NCBI GenBank assembly: GCA_002695185.1
Contig: NZOF01000146.1
Span: 1 to 22,277, forward strand
Direction: 5' to 3'
DNA from: Erythrobacter sp.
Lineage (GTDB): Bacteria > Pseudomonadota > Alphaproteobacteria > Sphingomonadales > Sphingomonadaceae
Length of the DNA: 22,277 nt
In this document: positions 14,134-20,586 of the stretch, piece after piece
Position numbering within the stretch: position 1 is the first letter of the stretch
How the letters are laid out: each line of letters begins with the position of its first letter
Notes under the pieces: generated by a model
What the model was told of the DNA's origin: nothing
The model's database searches: none
The model's input: the letters and a program-made list of their open reading frames with translations, nothing else
Translations under genes and position numbers: made by a program

Positions 14134-15011
14134 ACTGGCTCTCCCAGAACCGCCTGCAACCGGTCGCCGCTCAGAATATCGCGCGAGAGGATGCGTTCCT
14201 CGCCGCTTTCGATGGCGGCGATTGCCAGCTGAGACATGATGGAAAATATCCCCGAGGTGATGCCGCCGGTCACCTTGATCATCCGCGACAGCGCCTTCTC
14301 GTCGATCTCGCTTTCCCGCCTTAGCGGCAGGCTGCGCATGAGCGTGCTCATCAGCCCGGTGAAATCGGCCCCGTCCTGCCAGGGCGGCAGGCCGAAGGCC
14401 TCGAACCGGCGCACCAGCTGATCATCGGTGCGCAGCGCATTGCGGGCCTGGGCGGTGCCGACGCAAACGAGGGGAACGCGCAGCTCATTGCCCAGGAACC
14501 GCAGCATGTTCAGGAACCGTGCCTGTTCGCGGATCGTACCCGCCTGCAGGCTGTGGATTTCATCGATCACCAGCATGTGGGGCCGCAGTTCGGTGAGCAG
14601 TCGAAGGGCCAGGCTTTCAAGGACAGCAAGCGTCGCGCGCGGCGGTTCCGGGGCACCGATCGCTGCCAGAATCCGGCGGTAGAACCGGGTCTCGTCCGGG
14701 CCTGAGACCATTTGCACCGCGACGACCGGCATGTGCAACCGACCAGTGGTGTCGCCAAAACTCGAGGGGTGATCGCGCGTGAATTTCTCGATGATCATGG
14801 TCTTGCCCATGCCGCTTTCACCGACCAGAAGCAGATTCGGCATCCGGGCGCGTTCCGGAAAGGACAGCAGGGTTTCCAACTTGGCGAGCGCCGCCTCCGC
14901 TCGGGGATAGGACACCCATCGGTCTGCACGGATGCGCAGGGTCCGCTCCTCGGCACTGAGGGCGGCAATTCTGCTGGCACCTGGATAGAGATGCGGAAAC
15001 TCAGTCGTCAT
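14130..15011 (-). CDS. tniB: TniB AAA+ ATPase, transposition regulator
   Basis: The protein has 293 residues from the ATG at 15009-15011. That start has GAGGAA 8 nt upstream and overlaps the end of tniA by 11 nt; an upstream in-frame ATG at 15027-15029 would add 6 residues. The Walker A loop is LLLVGESGMGKTMII and Walker B is HMLVIDEIHSL, followed by a sensor region (LRVPLVCVGTAQARNAL). The residue pattern and size (about 300) match TniB, the AAA+ partner that, like TnsC, couples target selection to the TniA transposase. It overlaps tniQ by 4 nt, so all three tni genes form one translationally coupled operon. Confidence 0.92.
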   Translation of the reverse strand: MTTEFPHLYPGASRIAALSAEERTLRIRADRWVSYPRAEAALAKLETLLSFPERARMPNLLLVGESGMGKTMIIEKFTRDHPSSFGDTTGRLHMPVVAVQMVSGPDETRFYRRILAAIGAPEPPRATLAVLESLALRLLTELRPHMLVIDEIHSLQAGTIREQARFLNMLRFLGNELRVPLVCVGTAQARNALRTDDQLVRRFEAFGLPPWQDGADFTGLMSTLMRSLPLRRESEIDEKALSRMIKVTGGITSGIFSIMSQLAIAAIESGEERILSRDILSGDRLQAVLGEPV

Positions 15012-16647
15012 CGTACCATTCCTCGACATAGAAGCCCGGGTGGTCTTTCAGCACATTGCTCTTGTTTTCCGGCGCAGGAAGCGCTTCGGGCGCATTTGGC
15101 CCAGGCGTCACATCGCGCATCGGGCGTGGGTCCAGATGCGCCCGCCGGGCCTGGTGGCGCCGTATCGCCTTGGTCTGCCGCGCGGCGCTATCAACGAGGT
15201 CGCGCTGCGCCTCGATCGTCCGAAAGATGAGATCCTCGTCCACCGACCGACGCCCGGCCTCCCGCAAAGCCCGCCGCGCCGCGCGGTGTTCCCAGAGCGT
15301 GATCGCAGAGCGGGTCAAATCGGCCGGCCGCACCTCGATAATGCCATCCTCAGTCAGCACGAAGATGCGCGAAAGATCGCGCGGGTCGTATTTGAGGCTA
15401 TATTTGCGGGTTTCCTGACCCATCAGCCAGCGCAGCTCATCCGACCAATAGCGAATATGGAAGAGATGAAAGCCATCGCGCTGCAAGACCCGCTGTTCCG
15501 AGGGCAGAAAATCCACCAGGAACTGACGCAGGTCGGCGGGCATGCGGAGCCTGGCCTCGTCTGATTGCGCCGCCCAGGCCGCCGCTGGCGTGGTTTCCAG
15601 CGCGCTGTGGACCCGCACGTGGTAGGAGCCGGTGATTTCGAGGGCGAGCCAGGTTTCCAACTCGTCGAGCGTCATCACCGCTTCGGCTTCTGCGTCGAGA
15701 TCCCCGCGTTCGAAGATGTTCGAGAAGTGCGAACCCGGCAGCAGGTGGACCGCGCCCATCATGGTGCCGATCAGGCGCTCGATATGGCCGCCGTAGCGCG
15801 GGGTTCCTGGCGGGCGATACCGCAGGTCGATCTGGTACTCGGCGCAGGCAAGTCCGAACGCCCGGGAGTGAAATTCCGCGCCGTTATCCACGTAAACTGC
15901 CTTGGGGAGGCCCTGCGCGGGCCAGTCTGTATTGATCCCGCGCGCCGCCAGCCAATGCGACTTGTCCATCACCGCATGGGTCAGGCAGAGCGCAACGGAA
16001 AGAAGCGAGGGTGGTTCCAGAGACAGGTGAAACCCCAAAATCATGCGGCTGTTTACATCAATGGCCATCGTCAGCGTCGGGCGCCCGAGCGGGCGCCGCG
16101 AGACCGGATCGACAACTGTCACATCAGCCTTGGTATGATCGATTTGGACGATGTCGAGCTGGTGGACCGCGGTGAGCGTTCCGGGTGTGGCAAGGTGGCG
16201 GCGCTCCGCCTTGTCCTTCCCCTCTCGCCTGGCCATGAGTTTTGCCTGATCCTTCAGATCCAGCCAGTGCCCCAGACGCCTGATCGAAGGAGGTGCCAAC
16301 CCCTGCGATCGGCAATCGGCTGCGACCTCGCGCCAGAACCGGGTCTTGGTCGGTTTGCGACGGGTGGCATAAAACTCCCTAAAATGACGGGCCACGATTT
16401 TCTCGACCGCAGGGTCCAGCGGCTTCATGCCCGGCTTTGGACCGGGAACACTCGGCAGAAGCGCGCTGGTCCGTGCATCCTCCCGAAACTGTTTTGCCAA
16501 GCGAAAGACCGTCGCCCGGCTGACATCCAACTGCCGCATCGCCCATGCAACGTCGCTATCGCTGAGCTGTTCTGGCAGTTCGGCAAGTACTCTTGCGCGA
16601 TACTCGGCTTCTTCCCAGTCTTGGTCAGCTACGGGATTATCGGACAT
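15001..16647 (-). CDS. tniA: TniA DDE transposase
   Basis: The 548-residue protein has an N-terminal helix-turn-helix (LSDSDVAWAMRQLDVSRATVFRLAKQFRED, about residues 28-57). A rve/RNase H-fold DDE core follows: D170 in VQIDHTK, D254 in VYVDNGAEFHS and E290 in YGGHIERLIGT. The C-terminal part contains a Mu-type beta-barrel region (about 390-450). All three catalytic residues are present, so it should be active. Length is normal for TniA (about 550-560). The ATG at 16645-16647 has only a weak ribosome binding site. TniA is a TnsB/MuA relative that binds the repeated sequences at both ends and moves the element, probably by replicative transposition since a separate 5'-cleaving subunit is missing. 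Confidence 0.93.
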   Translation of the reverse strand: MSDNPVADQDWEEAEYRARVLAELPEQLSDSDVAWAMRQLDVSRATVFRLAKQFREDARTSALLPSVPGPKPGMKPLDPAVEKIVARHFREFYATRRKPTKTRFWREVAADCRSQGLAPPSIRRLGHWLDLKDQAKLMARREGKDKAERRHLATPGTLTAVHQLDIVQIDHTKADVTVVDPVSRRPLGRPTLTMAIDVNSRMILGFHLSLEPPSLLSVALCLTHAVMDKSHWLAARGINTDWPAQGLPKAVYVDNGAEFHSRAFGLACAEYQIDLRYRPPGTPRYGGHIERLIGTMMGAVHLLPGSHFSNIFERGDLDAEAEAVMTLDELETWLALEITGSYHVRVHSALETTPAAAWAAQSDEARLRMPADLRQFLVDFLPSEQRVLQRDGFHLFHIRYWSDELRWLMGQETRKYSLKYDPRDLSRIFVLTEDGIIEVRPADLTRSAITLWEHRAARRALREAGRRSVDEDLIFRTIEAQRDLVDSAARQTKAIRRHQARRAHLDPRPMRDVTPGPNAPEALPAPENKSNVLKDHPGFYVEEWYDDD

Positions 16648-16676
16648 GACTTGAACGACGCACGGACGCTGTGTAG

Positions 16677-16785
16677 TCTCTCGAATAGTGACTCACATCC
16701 ATGTACAGTCTCATGAATTCCGACTCAATATCGAAAACGAAGATCCGGAAAGCCCTTGAAAACAAATGGACCGCAGTCTCAAGAA
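16677..16785 (-). repeat. Three-copy array of TniA-binding repeats, tniA-side end
   Basis: Read on the minus strand, copies are TTCTTGAGA (16777-16785), TTCATGAGA (16709-16717) and a diverged TTCGAGAGA (16677-16685). The first two are embedded in CGGAATTC(A/T)TGAGACTG. The spacings are 68 and 32 bp. The array is shorter and looser than at the opposite end, the usual left/right asymmetry of Tn7-like and Tn402-like ends. Confidence 0.75.
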
Positions 16786-16801
16786 TTCCGGCAGACCGAC
16801 A

Positions 16802-16960
16802 CAAAAATCGAAGATTCCGGTCCCCCTGAGGCCGAGAGATCGAGCTCGGCGCCGCATGATGCGCCGAAAGGTAACGAGCGTCGTCGTTTGTTGGCAAATT
16901 GTTTCGAGATACGCTGCCTCTCGCTTCGCTCGAACGCGTATCTCTCGAAAGGTATCTAAC
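16802..16960 (+). promoter_or_regulatory. Leader of the tyrosine recombinase gene with three inverted repeats
   Basis: This is the segment between the transposon end and the recombinase ATG. GCCGAG (16831-16836) pairs with CTCGGC (16845-16850). CGGCGC (16847-16852) pairs with GCGCCG (16861-16866). TTTCGAGATACGC (16902-16914) pairs with GCGTATCTCTCGAAA (16936-16950), with a 2-nt bulge. The last stem includes the GAAAGG ribosome binding site region, so it could limit translation, or it could be a recombinase binding site. Confidence 0.5.
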
Positions 16961-18016
16961 ATGAGCCAACAGAACGACGGAGACGAGAGAGAGCCTTTGG
17001 ACGGCGATCCGATCGCCCTACCCTCCCATGTGGCTGGCTCCGGGACCCTCGATCGGTTGGTCGATACCGCCCGCGACTACGCCAGGGCCTCGACGGCCGA
17101 GAACACCAACAAGGCCTACGCGGCAGACTGGAAACACTTCGCCCGCTGGTGCCGGCTCAAGGGAACCGATCCCCTGCCGCCCTCTAATGAGATGATCGGG
17201 CTCTACCTCGCCGATCTGGCGGCCGGGTCGGGGTCCTCCCCTGGCCTGTCTGTCTCGACGATCGAGCGGCGGCTCTCGGGCCTCGCCTGGAACTACGCAC
17301 AGCGCGGGTTCTCGCTCGATCGCAAGGACCGCCACATCGCCACGGTTCTGGCCGGGATCAAACGGCAACACGCACGACCACCGGTCCAGAAAGAAGCCAT
17401 CCTCCCCGAAGACATTCTCGCCATGGTGGCCACCCTGCCCCACGACCTGCGCGGGCTCAGGGACCGGGCGATCCTGCTGATCGGCTATGCCGGCGGGCTT
17501 CGGCGCAGTGAAATCGTCAGCCTCGATCACGGTAAGGACGACACACCCGACAGCGGAGGCTGGGTCGAGATCCTGAAGGATGGCGCGGTCCTCACCCTCA
17601 ACGCCAAGAGCGGCTGGCGCGAGGTCGAGATTGGCCGCGGTTCTTCGGAACAGACCTGCCCTGTTCACGCGTTGGAGCAATGGCTGCACTTCGCCAGGAT
17701 CGACTTCGGCCCGATCTTCGTGCGCACATCGCGGGACGGCAAGAAGGCCCTGGAAGCCCGCCTGTCGGACAAACACGTCGCCCGCCTCATCAAAACCACC
17801 GTGTTGAAGTCCGGTATCCGGGCAGAACTACCCGAGAAAGACCGCCTCGCCCTCTTCTCGGGCCACAGCTTGCGCGCCGGTCTCGCCAGCTCTGCCGAAG
17901 TCGACGAGCGCTACGTCCAGAAGCAGCTCGGGCACGCCTCGGCCGAGATGACCCGCCGCTATCAGCGCCGCCGGGATCGGTTCCGGGTCAACTTGACCAA
18001 AGCTGCAGGGCTCTAA
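16961..18016 (+). CDS. Tyrosine recombinase/integrase
   Basis: The protein has 351 residues from the ATG at 16961, which GAAAGG precedes by 8 nt. The open frame extends further upstream, but that part runs into the transposon end and is not protein-like. An N-terminal SAM-like core-binding domain (about residues 30-140) has the STAENTNKAYAADWKHFARWC pattern. The catalytic domain shows R181 (GLRRSEIVSL), K216, H302 and R305 (SGHSLRAG), H325 (LGHAS) and the nucleophile Y334 (RRYQRR). The catalytic set is complete. The gene is convergent with repC, the two stops being 8 bp apart. In this position such enzymes usually resolve plasmid multimers or integrate elements. Multimer resolution is the likelier role here, by inference. 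Confidence 0.92.
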   Translation: MSQQNDGDEREPLDGDPIALPSHVAGSGTLDRLVDTARDYARASTAENTNKAYAADWKHFARWCRLKGTDPLPPSNEMIGLYLADLAAGSGSSPGLSVSTIERRLSGLAWNYAQRGFSLDRKDRHIATVLAGIKRQHARPPVQKEAILPEDILAMVATLPHDLRGLRDRAILLIGYAGGLRRSEIVSLDHGKDDTPDSGGWVEILKDGAVLTLNAKSGWREVEIGRGSSEQTCPVHALEQWLHFARIDFGPIFVRTSRDGKKALEARLSDKHVARLIKTTVLKSGIRAELPEKDRLALFSGHSLRAGLASSAEVDERYVQKQLGHASAEMTRRYQRRRDRFRVNLTKAAGL

Positions 18017-18024
18017 GCTCTCCA

Positions 18025-19308
18025 TTACGCGGCCTGCCCGCTCAATCGGCCGTAGAAACTGCGCTCGAGATGCAGCTCCCCTGCCCCGGCCTTCTCGATC
18101 ATGCCGCGGAGATAGCCGCCCGGCGATGCCACTTCGCCCTTCGCATGCTTGTCGAAGGTCAGAACCAGCGCCGCCGTGGCAATCTGCGGCCCGAGACGGT
18201 CCTGCGCCAGGTTCCAGTCATGCTCCGAGACCCCGATCATCGGCCTCAACTGCCCCGCCACCCGGTGCAGATCGCCCCAATCCTTCAAGTATCCGCCCAT
18301 ATTGCGCGCCCAGGACGCGAAATCCGGACAGGCCTGCATTACCGTCGGCAGATCGAGCGCCGCTCCACGCTTTTTGCGCACCTCGGCAACCCAATTTTCC
18401 AGCTCCCTGTCCACACGCTCTTCGGGTGGGGCATTTGGCGTAACGCCCGCCGCTTCCTCTTTTTTAGAGGAATTACTGATTACAGGATCAAGTTTGGTTG
18501 TAGTTAGTATATGAGGTCCGGAAATGACCTCCCCGGGGTTCATTTCTTGAGTCTTTTCACTACCTTGTTCGATAGATTCAGCGGAGTTCTCCACAACCTC
18601 ATCCGCCCGAACTGCCTTGAGATACGCTGCCTCGACGCGCTCCTGAAGCTCTTTGAACCATGCCAGGAGCTGTGAAAGCGTCTCAGAGGCGGTGTTCCGA
18701 CGCGGAAGTCGGTCCAGAAGATCCTCGAACAGCCCTGAGAGATGCTCCCAGGGGCCCCTCAGCGTGCTGCTGAAGGCTGCCTCGATCCGAGCACGGATCA
18801 TCCGGCGTGCAACCGTGATTTGGCGCTTCAGGCGCTGGCAGAGCTCGCGCTCGGCCTGCAACTCGGCCTGCAGCTGCTCGAATTCCTCGACACGGGCTGA
18901 AAGTGGCGACAGATCGAAGCCGTAGGCCTCGATGATACGCCCGTCAGCGTCCCTGTGGCCCCACCGTTTGCCATTCGGACTGTCCTTGAAGGAAATCACG
19001 CCGATCTCTGCCAGACGCCGCGCATGGCGCTTAAGCGCAGAGAGCGAGAAACCCGTCTGCTCCATCAGATAGGCGTTCGAGGCCCAGACGATCGGACGTT
19101 GCCCCTCGTCCCAGTCCTGGGCCTGTGTGAAGGCCCCGAGCGTGTCGAGGAGCATCATGTCTCCGGCCTTGAGGCCAATGTATGCGCCCACCCGCTTCAC
19201 GGCCACGAAGGCCCGTGTTTTGGGTACAGCTACCTGTTCACCGGCTTGGGCAAGCTCCTCTGCAATGCCAAGACCCGGTGTCGGCTTGCGCCAACCTGTA
19301 TGTTTCAT
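18025..19308 (-). CDS. repC: RepC replication initiator
   Basis: The protein has 427 residues from the ATG at 19306-19308. GGAGG lies 10 nt upstream, and the start MKHTGWRKPTPG is typical of RepC. A longer frame using a TTG is rejected. The N-terminal domain has paired winged-helix features (SNAYLMEQTGFSLSALKRHARRLAEIGVI, then DSPNGKRWGHRD and GFDLSPL). A long coiled-coil follows, and then a Ser/Thr/Glu-rich linker that corresponds to an A+T-rich DNA patch. The C-terminal domain is conserved (ACPDFASWARNMGGYLKDWGDL...). RepC is essential for replication of repABC plasmids and acts in cis at an origin within its own gene (established for the family). Its expression is limited by the antisense RNA upstream. 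Confidence 0.95.
   Translation of the reverse strand: MKHTGWRKPTPGLGIAEELAQAGEQVAVPKTRAFVAVKRVGAYIGLKAGDMMLLDTLGAFTQAQDWDEGQRPIVWASNAYLMEQTGFSLSALKRHARRLAEIGVISFKDSPNGKRWGHRDADGRIIEAYGFDLSPLSARVEEFEQLQAELQAERELCQRLKRQITVARRMIRARIEAAFSSTLRGPWEHLSGLFEDLLDRLPRRNTASETLSQLLAWFKELQERVEAAYLKAVRADEVVENSAESIEQGSEKTQEMNPGEVISGPHILTTTKLDPVISNSSKKEEAAGVTPNAPPEERVDRELENWVAEVRKKRGAALDLPTVMQACPDFASWARNMGGYLKDWGDLHRVAGQLRPMIGVSEHDWNLAQDRLGPQIATAALVLTFDKHAKGEVASPGGYLRGMIEKAGAGELHLERSFYGRLSGQAA
18455..18585. other. Candidate oriV, A+T-rich patch inside repC
   Basis: Positions 18471-18520 are about 36 percent G+C by my count, far below the surrounding sequence. They sit next to a small hairpin, CCTCT (18456-18460) with AGAGG (18466-18470). 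In repABC plasmids the origin lies in an A+T-rich segment of repC, and this is the only such patch in the gene. It encodes a low-complexity linker, so the DNA composition is probably selected rather than the protein. Confidence 0.5.
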
Positions 19309-19374
19309 GGATAGTTCTCGCCTCCTCTGCTTGATGGAGGGCAAAAGAATCCCGTTCGCTCAGGAGCGTTGCTG

Positions 19375-19403
19375 TTGACAGTGATTCGCCGGAGAACTAT
19401 CTT
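19375..19403 (+). promoter_or_regulatory. Strong promoter of the antisense RNA
   Basis: TTGACA (19375-19380), a perfect -35 box, and TATCTT (19398-19403), a good -10 box, are separated by exactly 17 bp. Transcription should start near 19410, reading against the repB-repC leader. Confidence 0.8.
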
Positions 19404-19409
19404 GATAGC

Positions 19410-19463
19410 GACCAAACTAATCTCGATAAGCTCTCAGGCCCTCAGCTTGGGGGCTTTTCTTTT
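19410..19463 (+). ncRNA. Counter-transcribed antisense RNA of repABC (incA-type ctRNA)
   Basis: Predicted from a strong promoter on the strand opposite to repABC, in the repB-repC intergenic region, ending about 53 nt later at an intrinsic terminator. Family knowledge: repABC plasmids encode a 50-60 nt antisense RNA here that represses repC expression and acts as an incompatibility determinant. The ends are inferred from promoter and terminator; none is measured. Confidence 0.8.
19438..19463 (+). terminator. Rho-independent terminator of the antisense RNA
   Basis: GCCCTC (19438-19443) pairs with GGGGGC (19449-19454), including one G:U pair, around a 5-nt loop. TTTTCTTTT follows directly. This is a classic intrinsic terminator on the plus strand. 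Confidence 0.8.
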
Positions 19464-19507
19464 GCCGTTATCTCAAAGCATATCCGCTCCTGTTTCTTAC
19501 CTTGTTT

Positions 19508-19554
19508 GGATCGAAGACCACCGTCTCCGCGGCTCCTGCCTCTTACTTCGATCC
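19508..19554 (-). repeat. Perfect 9-bp inverted repeat spanning the repB stop
   Basis: GGATCGAAG (19508-19516) and CTTCGATCC (19546-19554) are perfect inverted arms 29 nt apart. The repB stop (19543-19545) lies just inside the right arm. In the repBC mRNA it would form a stem-loop at the start of the repC leader. It may be a partial transcription stop, an mRNA stabiliser or part of the antisense-controlled folding. Confidence 0.5.
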
Positions 19555-20586
19555 GTGTTTCTCCAAGTACTCAGCGATGACATCACTCAAACCTTTGAGA
19601 ATGTCCTCGTCCAATGTTAGCCCCGTGGCAGCGACTGAGAGCTTCCCGCCCTGCCCTGTAACACTCAATTTCCGCGAACCGATCTTTCGCTGTACCGTGA
19701 GTCTCTTTGGGCTCTGCGATTTCTTTTTTGCAAGCTTGGACGGCTTTTCAGTCAGGTCGCCAAGAACCTTTTCGAGGTCACGGTGGCTAAGACCGTAGAC
19801 ATCTTTGCACGCGTGCAAAATCTCACCTCTAGCAGCATAAACAGCGCGACCACGTGATACCGCGCTGTTATGGACACCCACACGCTTGGCGAACTCGGTT
19901 GCAGTTATCTTCTCGTCCGGTTTGGCGTCTTGTAGCCGCTCGAACATTTCGCCTATCGAAACCAGACGCTCGAAAGCGCTCAGGTTTTCACGCTCCTCAT
20001 TCTCCCGGAAGCGCATGAAAAGCATCTCGAACTGCTCTTCACGGGAACCCCGATGGGATTGTGGAACTAGAATGGCGCGGACAGGCAACCCCAAAGCTTC
20101 AAGGATTGCATGGCGTCGCCGACCCACGATCAACTGAAATGTCACGCCTTCTACGTTCTCGGGCTCACATTCATCCGGTCGCCAGTCAGGATCCGCTGGC
20201 CGAACATGAATGGGCGTATCTTGACCGTTCTTCTCGATACTCTCTTTGAGCTTCTCAAATGCCTCTTGATCGCGCCAGTCTTCACGCCGGTCCGATCCGA
20301 TCACGTCCACGATCTGAGACGGATCAATCTGCAACTCATGTCGACCCGCAAGAATGCGCTCCACGACCTGTGCACGCTCAACGTGAAGCATCTGGCTGGC
20401 GTCTGAAAGCGCTCCGGCCTTCCAAGCACTGCCAGAGCCGCCCAGTCTTGGCTTAACCCCACCAACCAGTTTCGCCTCGTCTTCGTGGACCTGTTCGCTT
20501 GCACCAGATCCAGGAGCCGCAGACACATCCTGATCAGGGCGCGCGGACTTTTTCTTGAGGACCGAGCTGCTCAATGTTCGCTTCAT
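19543..20586 (-). CDS. repB: RepB, ParB-family partition protein
   Basis: The protein has 347 residues from the ATG at 20584-20586, which overlaps the repA stop by ATGA; the start MKRTLSSSVLKKK is typical. The ParB/Sulfiredoxin-like N-terminal domain shows HELQIDPSQIVD, IEKNGQDTPIHVRP and the arginine patch VGRRRHAI, then FRENEERENLSAFE (the ENxxRxxLS-type box). A helix-turn-helix follows (TATEFAKRVGVHNSAVSRGRAVYAA). The C-terminal part is a basic linker plus a dimerisation segment. RepB binds parS and works with RepA in segregation. Unusually, a parS-like palindrome is embedded in its own coding sequence (19804-19819), encoding ILHACK. Confidence 0.95.
   Translation of the reverse strand: MKRTLSSSVLKKKSARPDQDVSAAPGSGASEQVHEDEAKLVGGVKPRLGGSGSAWKAGALSDASQMLHVERAQVVERILAGRHELQIDPSQIVDVIGSDRREDWRDQEAFEKLKESIEKNGQDTPIHVRPADPDWRPDECEPENVEGVTFQLIVGRRRHAILEALGLPVRAILVPQSHRGSREEQFEMLFMRFRENEERENLSAFERLVSIGEMFERLQDAKPDEKITATEFAKRVGVHNSAVSRGRAVYAARGEILHACKDVYGLSHRDLEKVLGDLTEKPSKLAKKKSQSPKRLTVQRKIGSRKLSVTGQGGKLSVAATGLTLDEDILKGLSDVIAEYLEKHGSK
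19804..19819. promoter_or_regulatory. parS: parS-like palindrome inside repB
   Basis: TTTGCACGCGTGCAAA is a perfect 16-bp palindrome, identical to the core of the copy upstream of repA at 22101-22116. I saw no other copy in the window. Size and symmetry fit the 16-bp centromere sites of repABC plasmids. Confidence 0.75.

Larger units (their letters stand above)
13057..16801. mobile_element. Compact Tn5053/Tn402-type transposon carrying only tniABQ
   Basis: The ends are TGTCGGATGACCGGAATTC reading inward at 13057 and, on the opposite strand from 16801, TGTCGGTCTGCCGGAATTC. They match at 15 of 19 positions and both start with TGT, as in Tn5053/Tn402 and Tn7 relatives. The length is 3745 bp. 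It contains only tniA, tniB and tniQ, all on the minus strand, with no tniR/tniC resolvase, no res site that I recognise, and no cargo. Arrays of transposase-binding repeats lie inside both ends. The 5-bp flanks (GAGAA at 13052-13056, CAAAA at 16802-16806) are not identical, so there is no clean target-site duplication. Confidence 0.8.

Noticed and set aside
15565..16716. Plus-strand ORF of 383 codons opposite tniA
   Set aside because: It is the complement of the TniA coding frame, whose catalytic residues are all intact. The plus-strand product has no recognisable motif.
13057..16801. CRISPR-associated or full Tn7-like transposon
   Set aside because: There are no cas genes, no CRISPR repeats and no TnsA or TnsD pair. 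The gene set is only TniA, TniB and TniQ.
16766..16960. Longer upstream start for the tyrosine recombinase
   Set aside because: The extra 65 codons run through the transposon end and the inverted-repeat leader and do not look like protein. The ATG at 16961 has a ribosome binding site.
13057..18016. Integron or Tn402 class 1 platform based on transposase plus integrase
   Set aside because: The tyrosine recombinase lies outside the transposon end and lacks any sign of the integron-specific context. I saw no attC or attI-like site and no gene cassettes.
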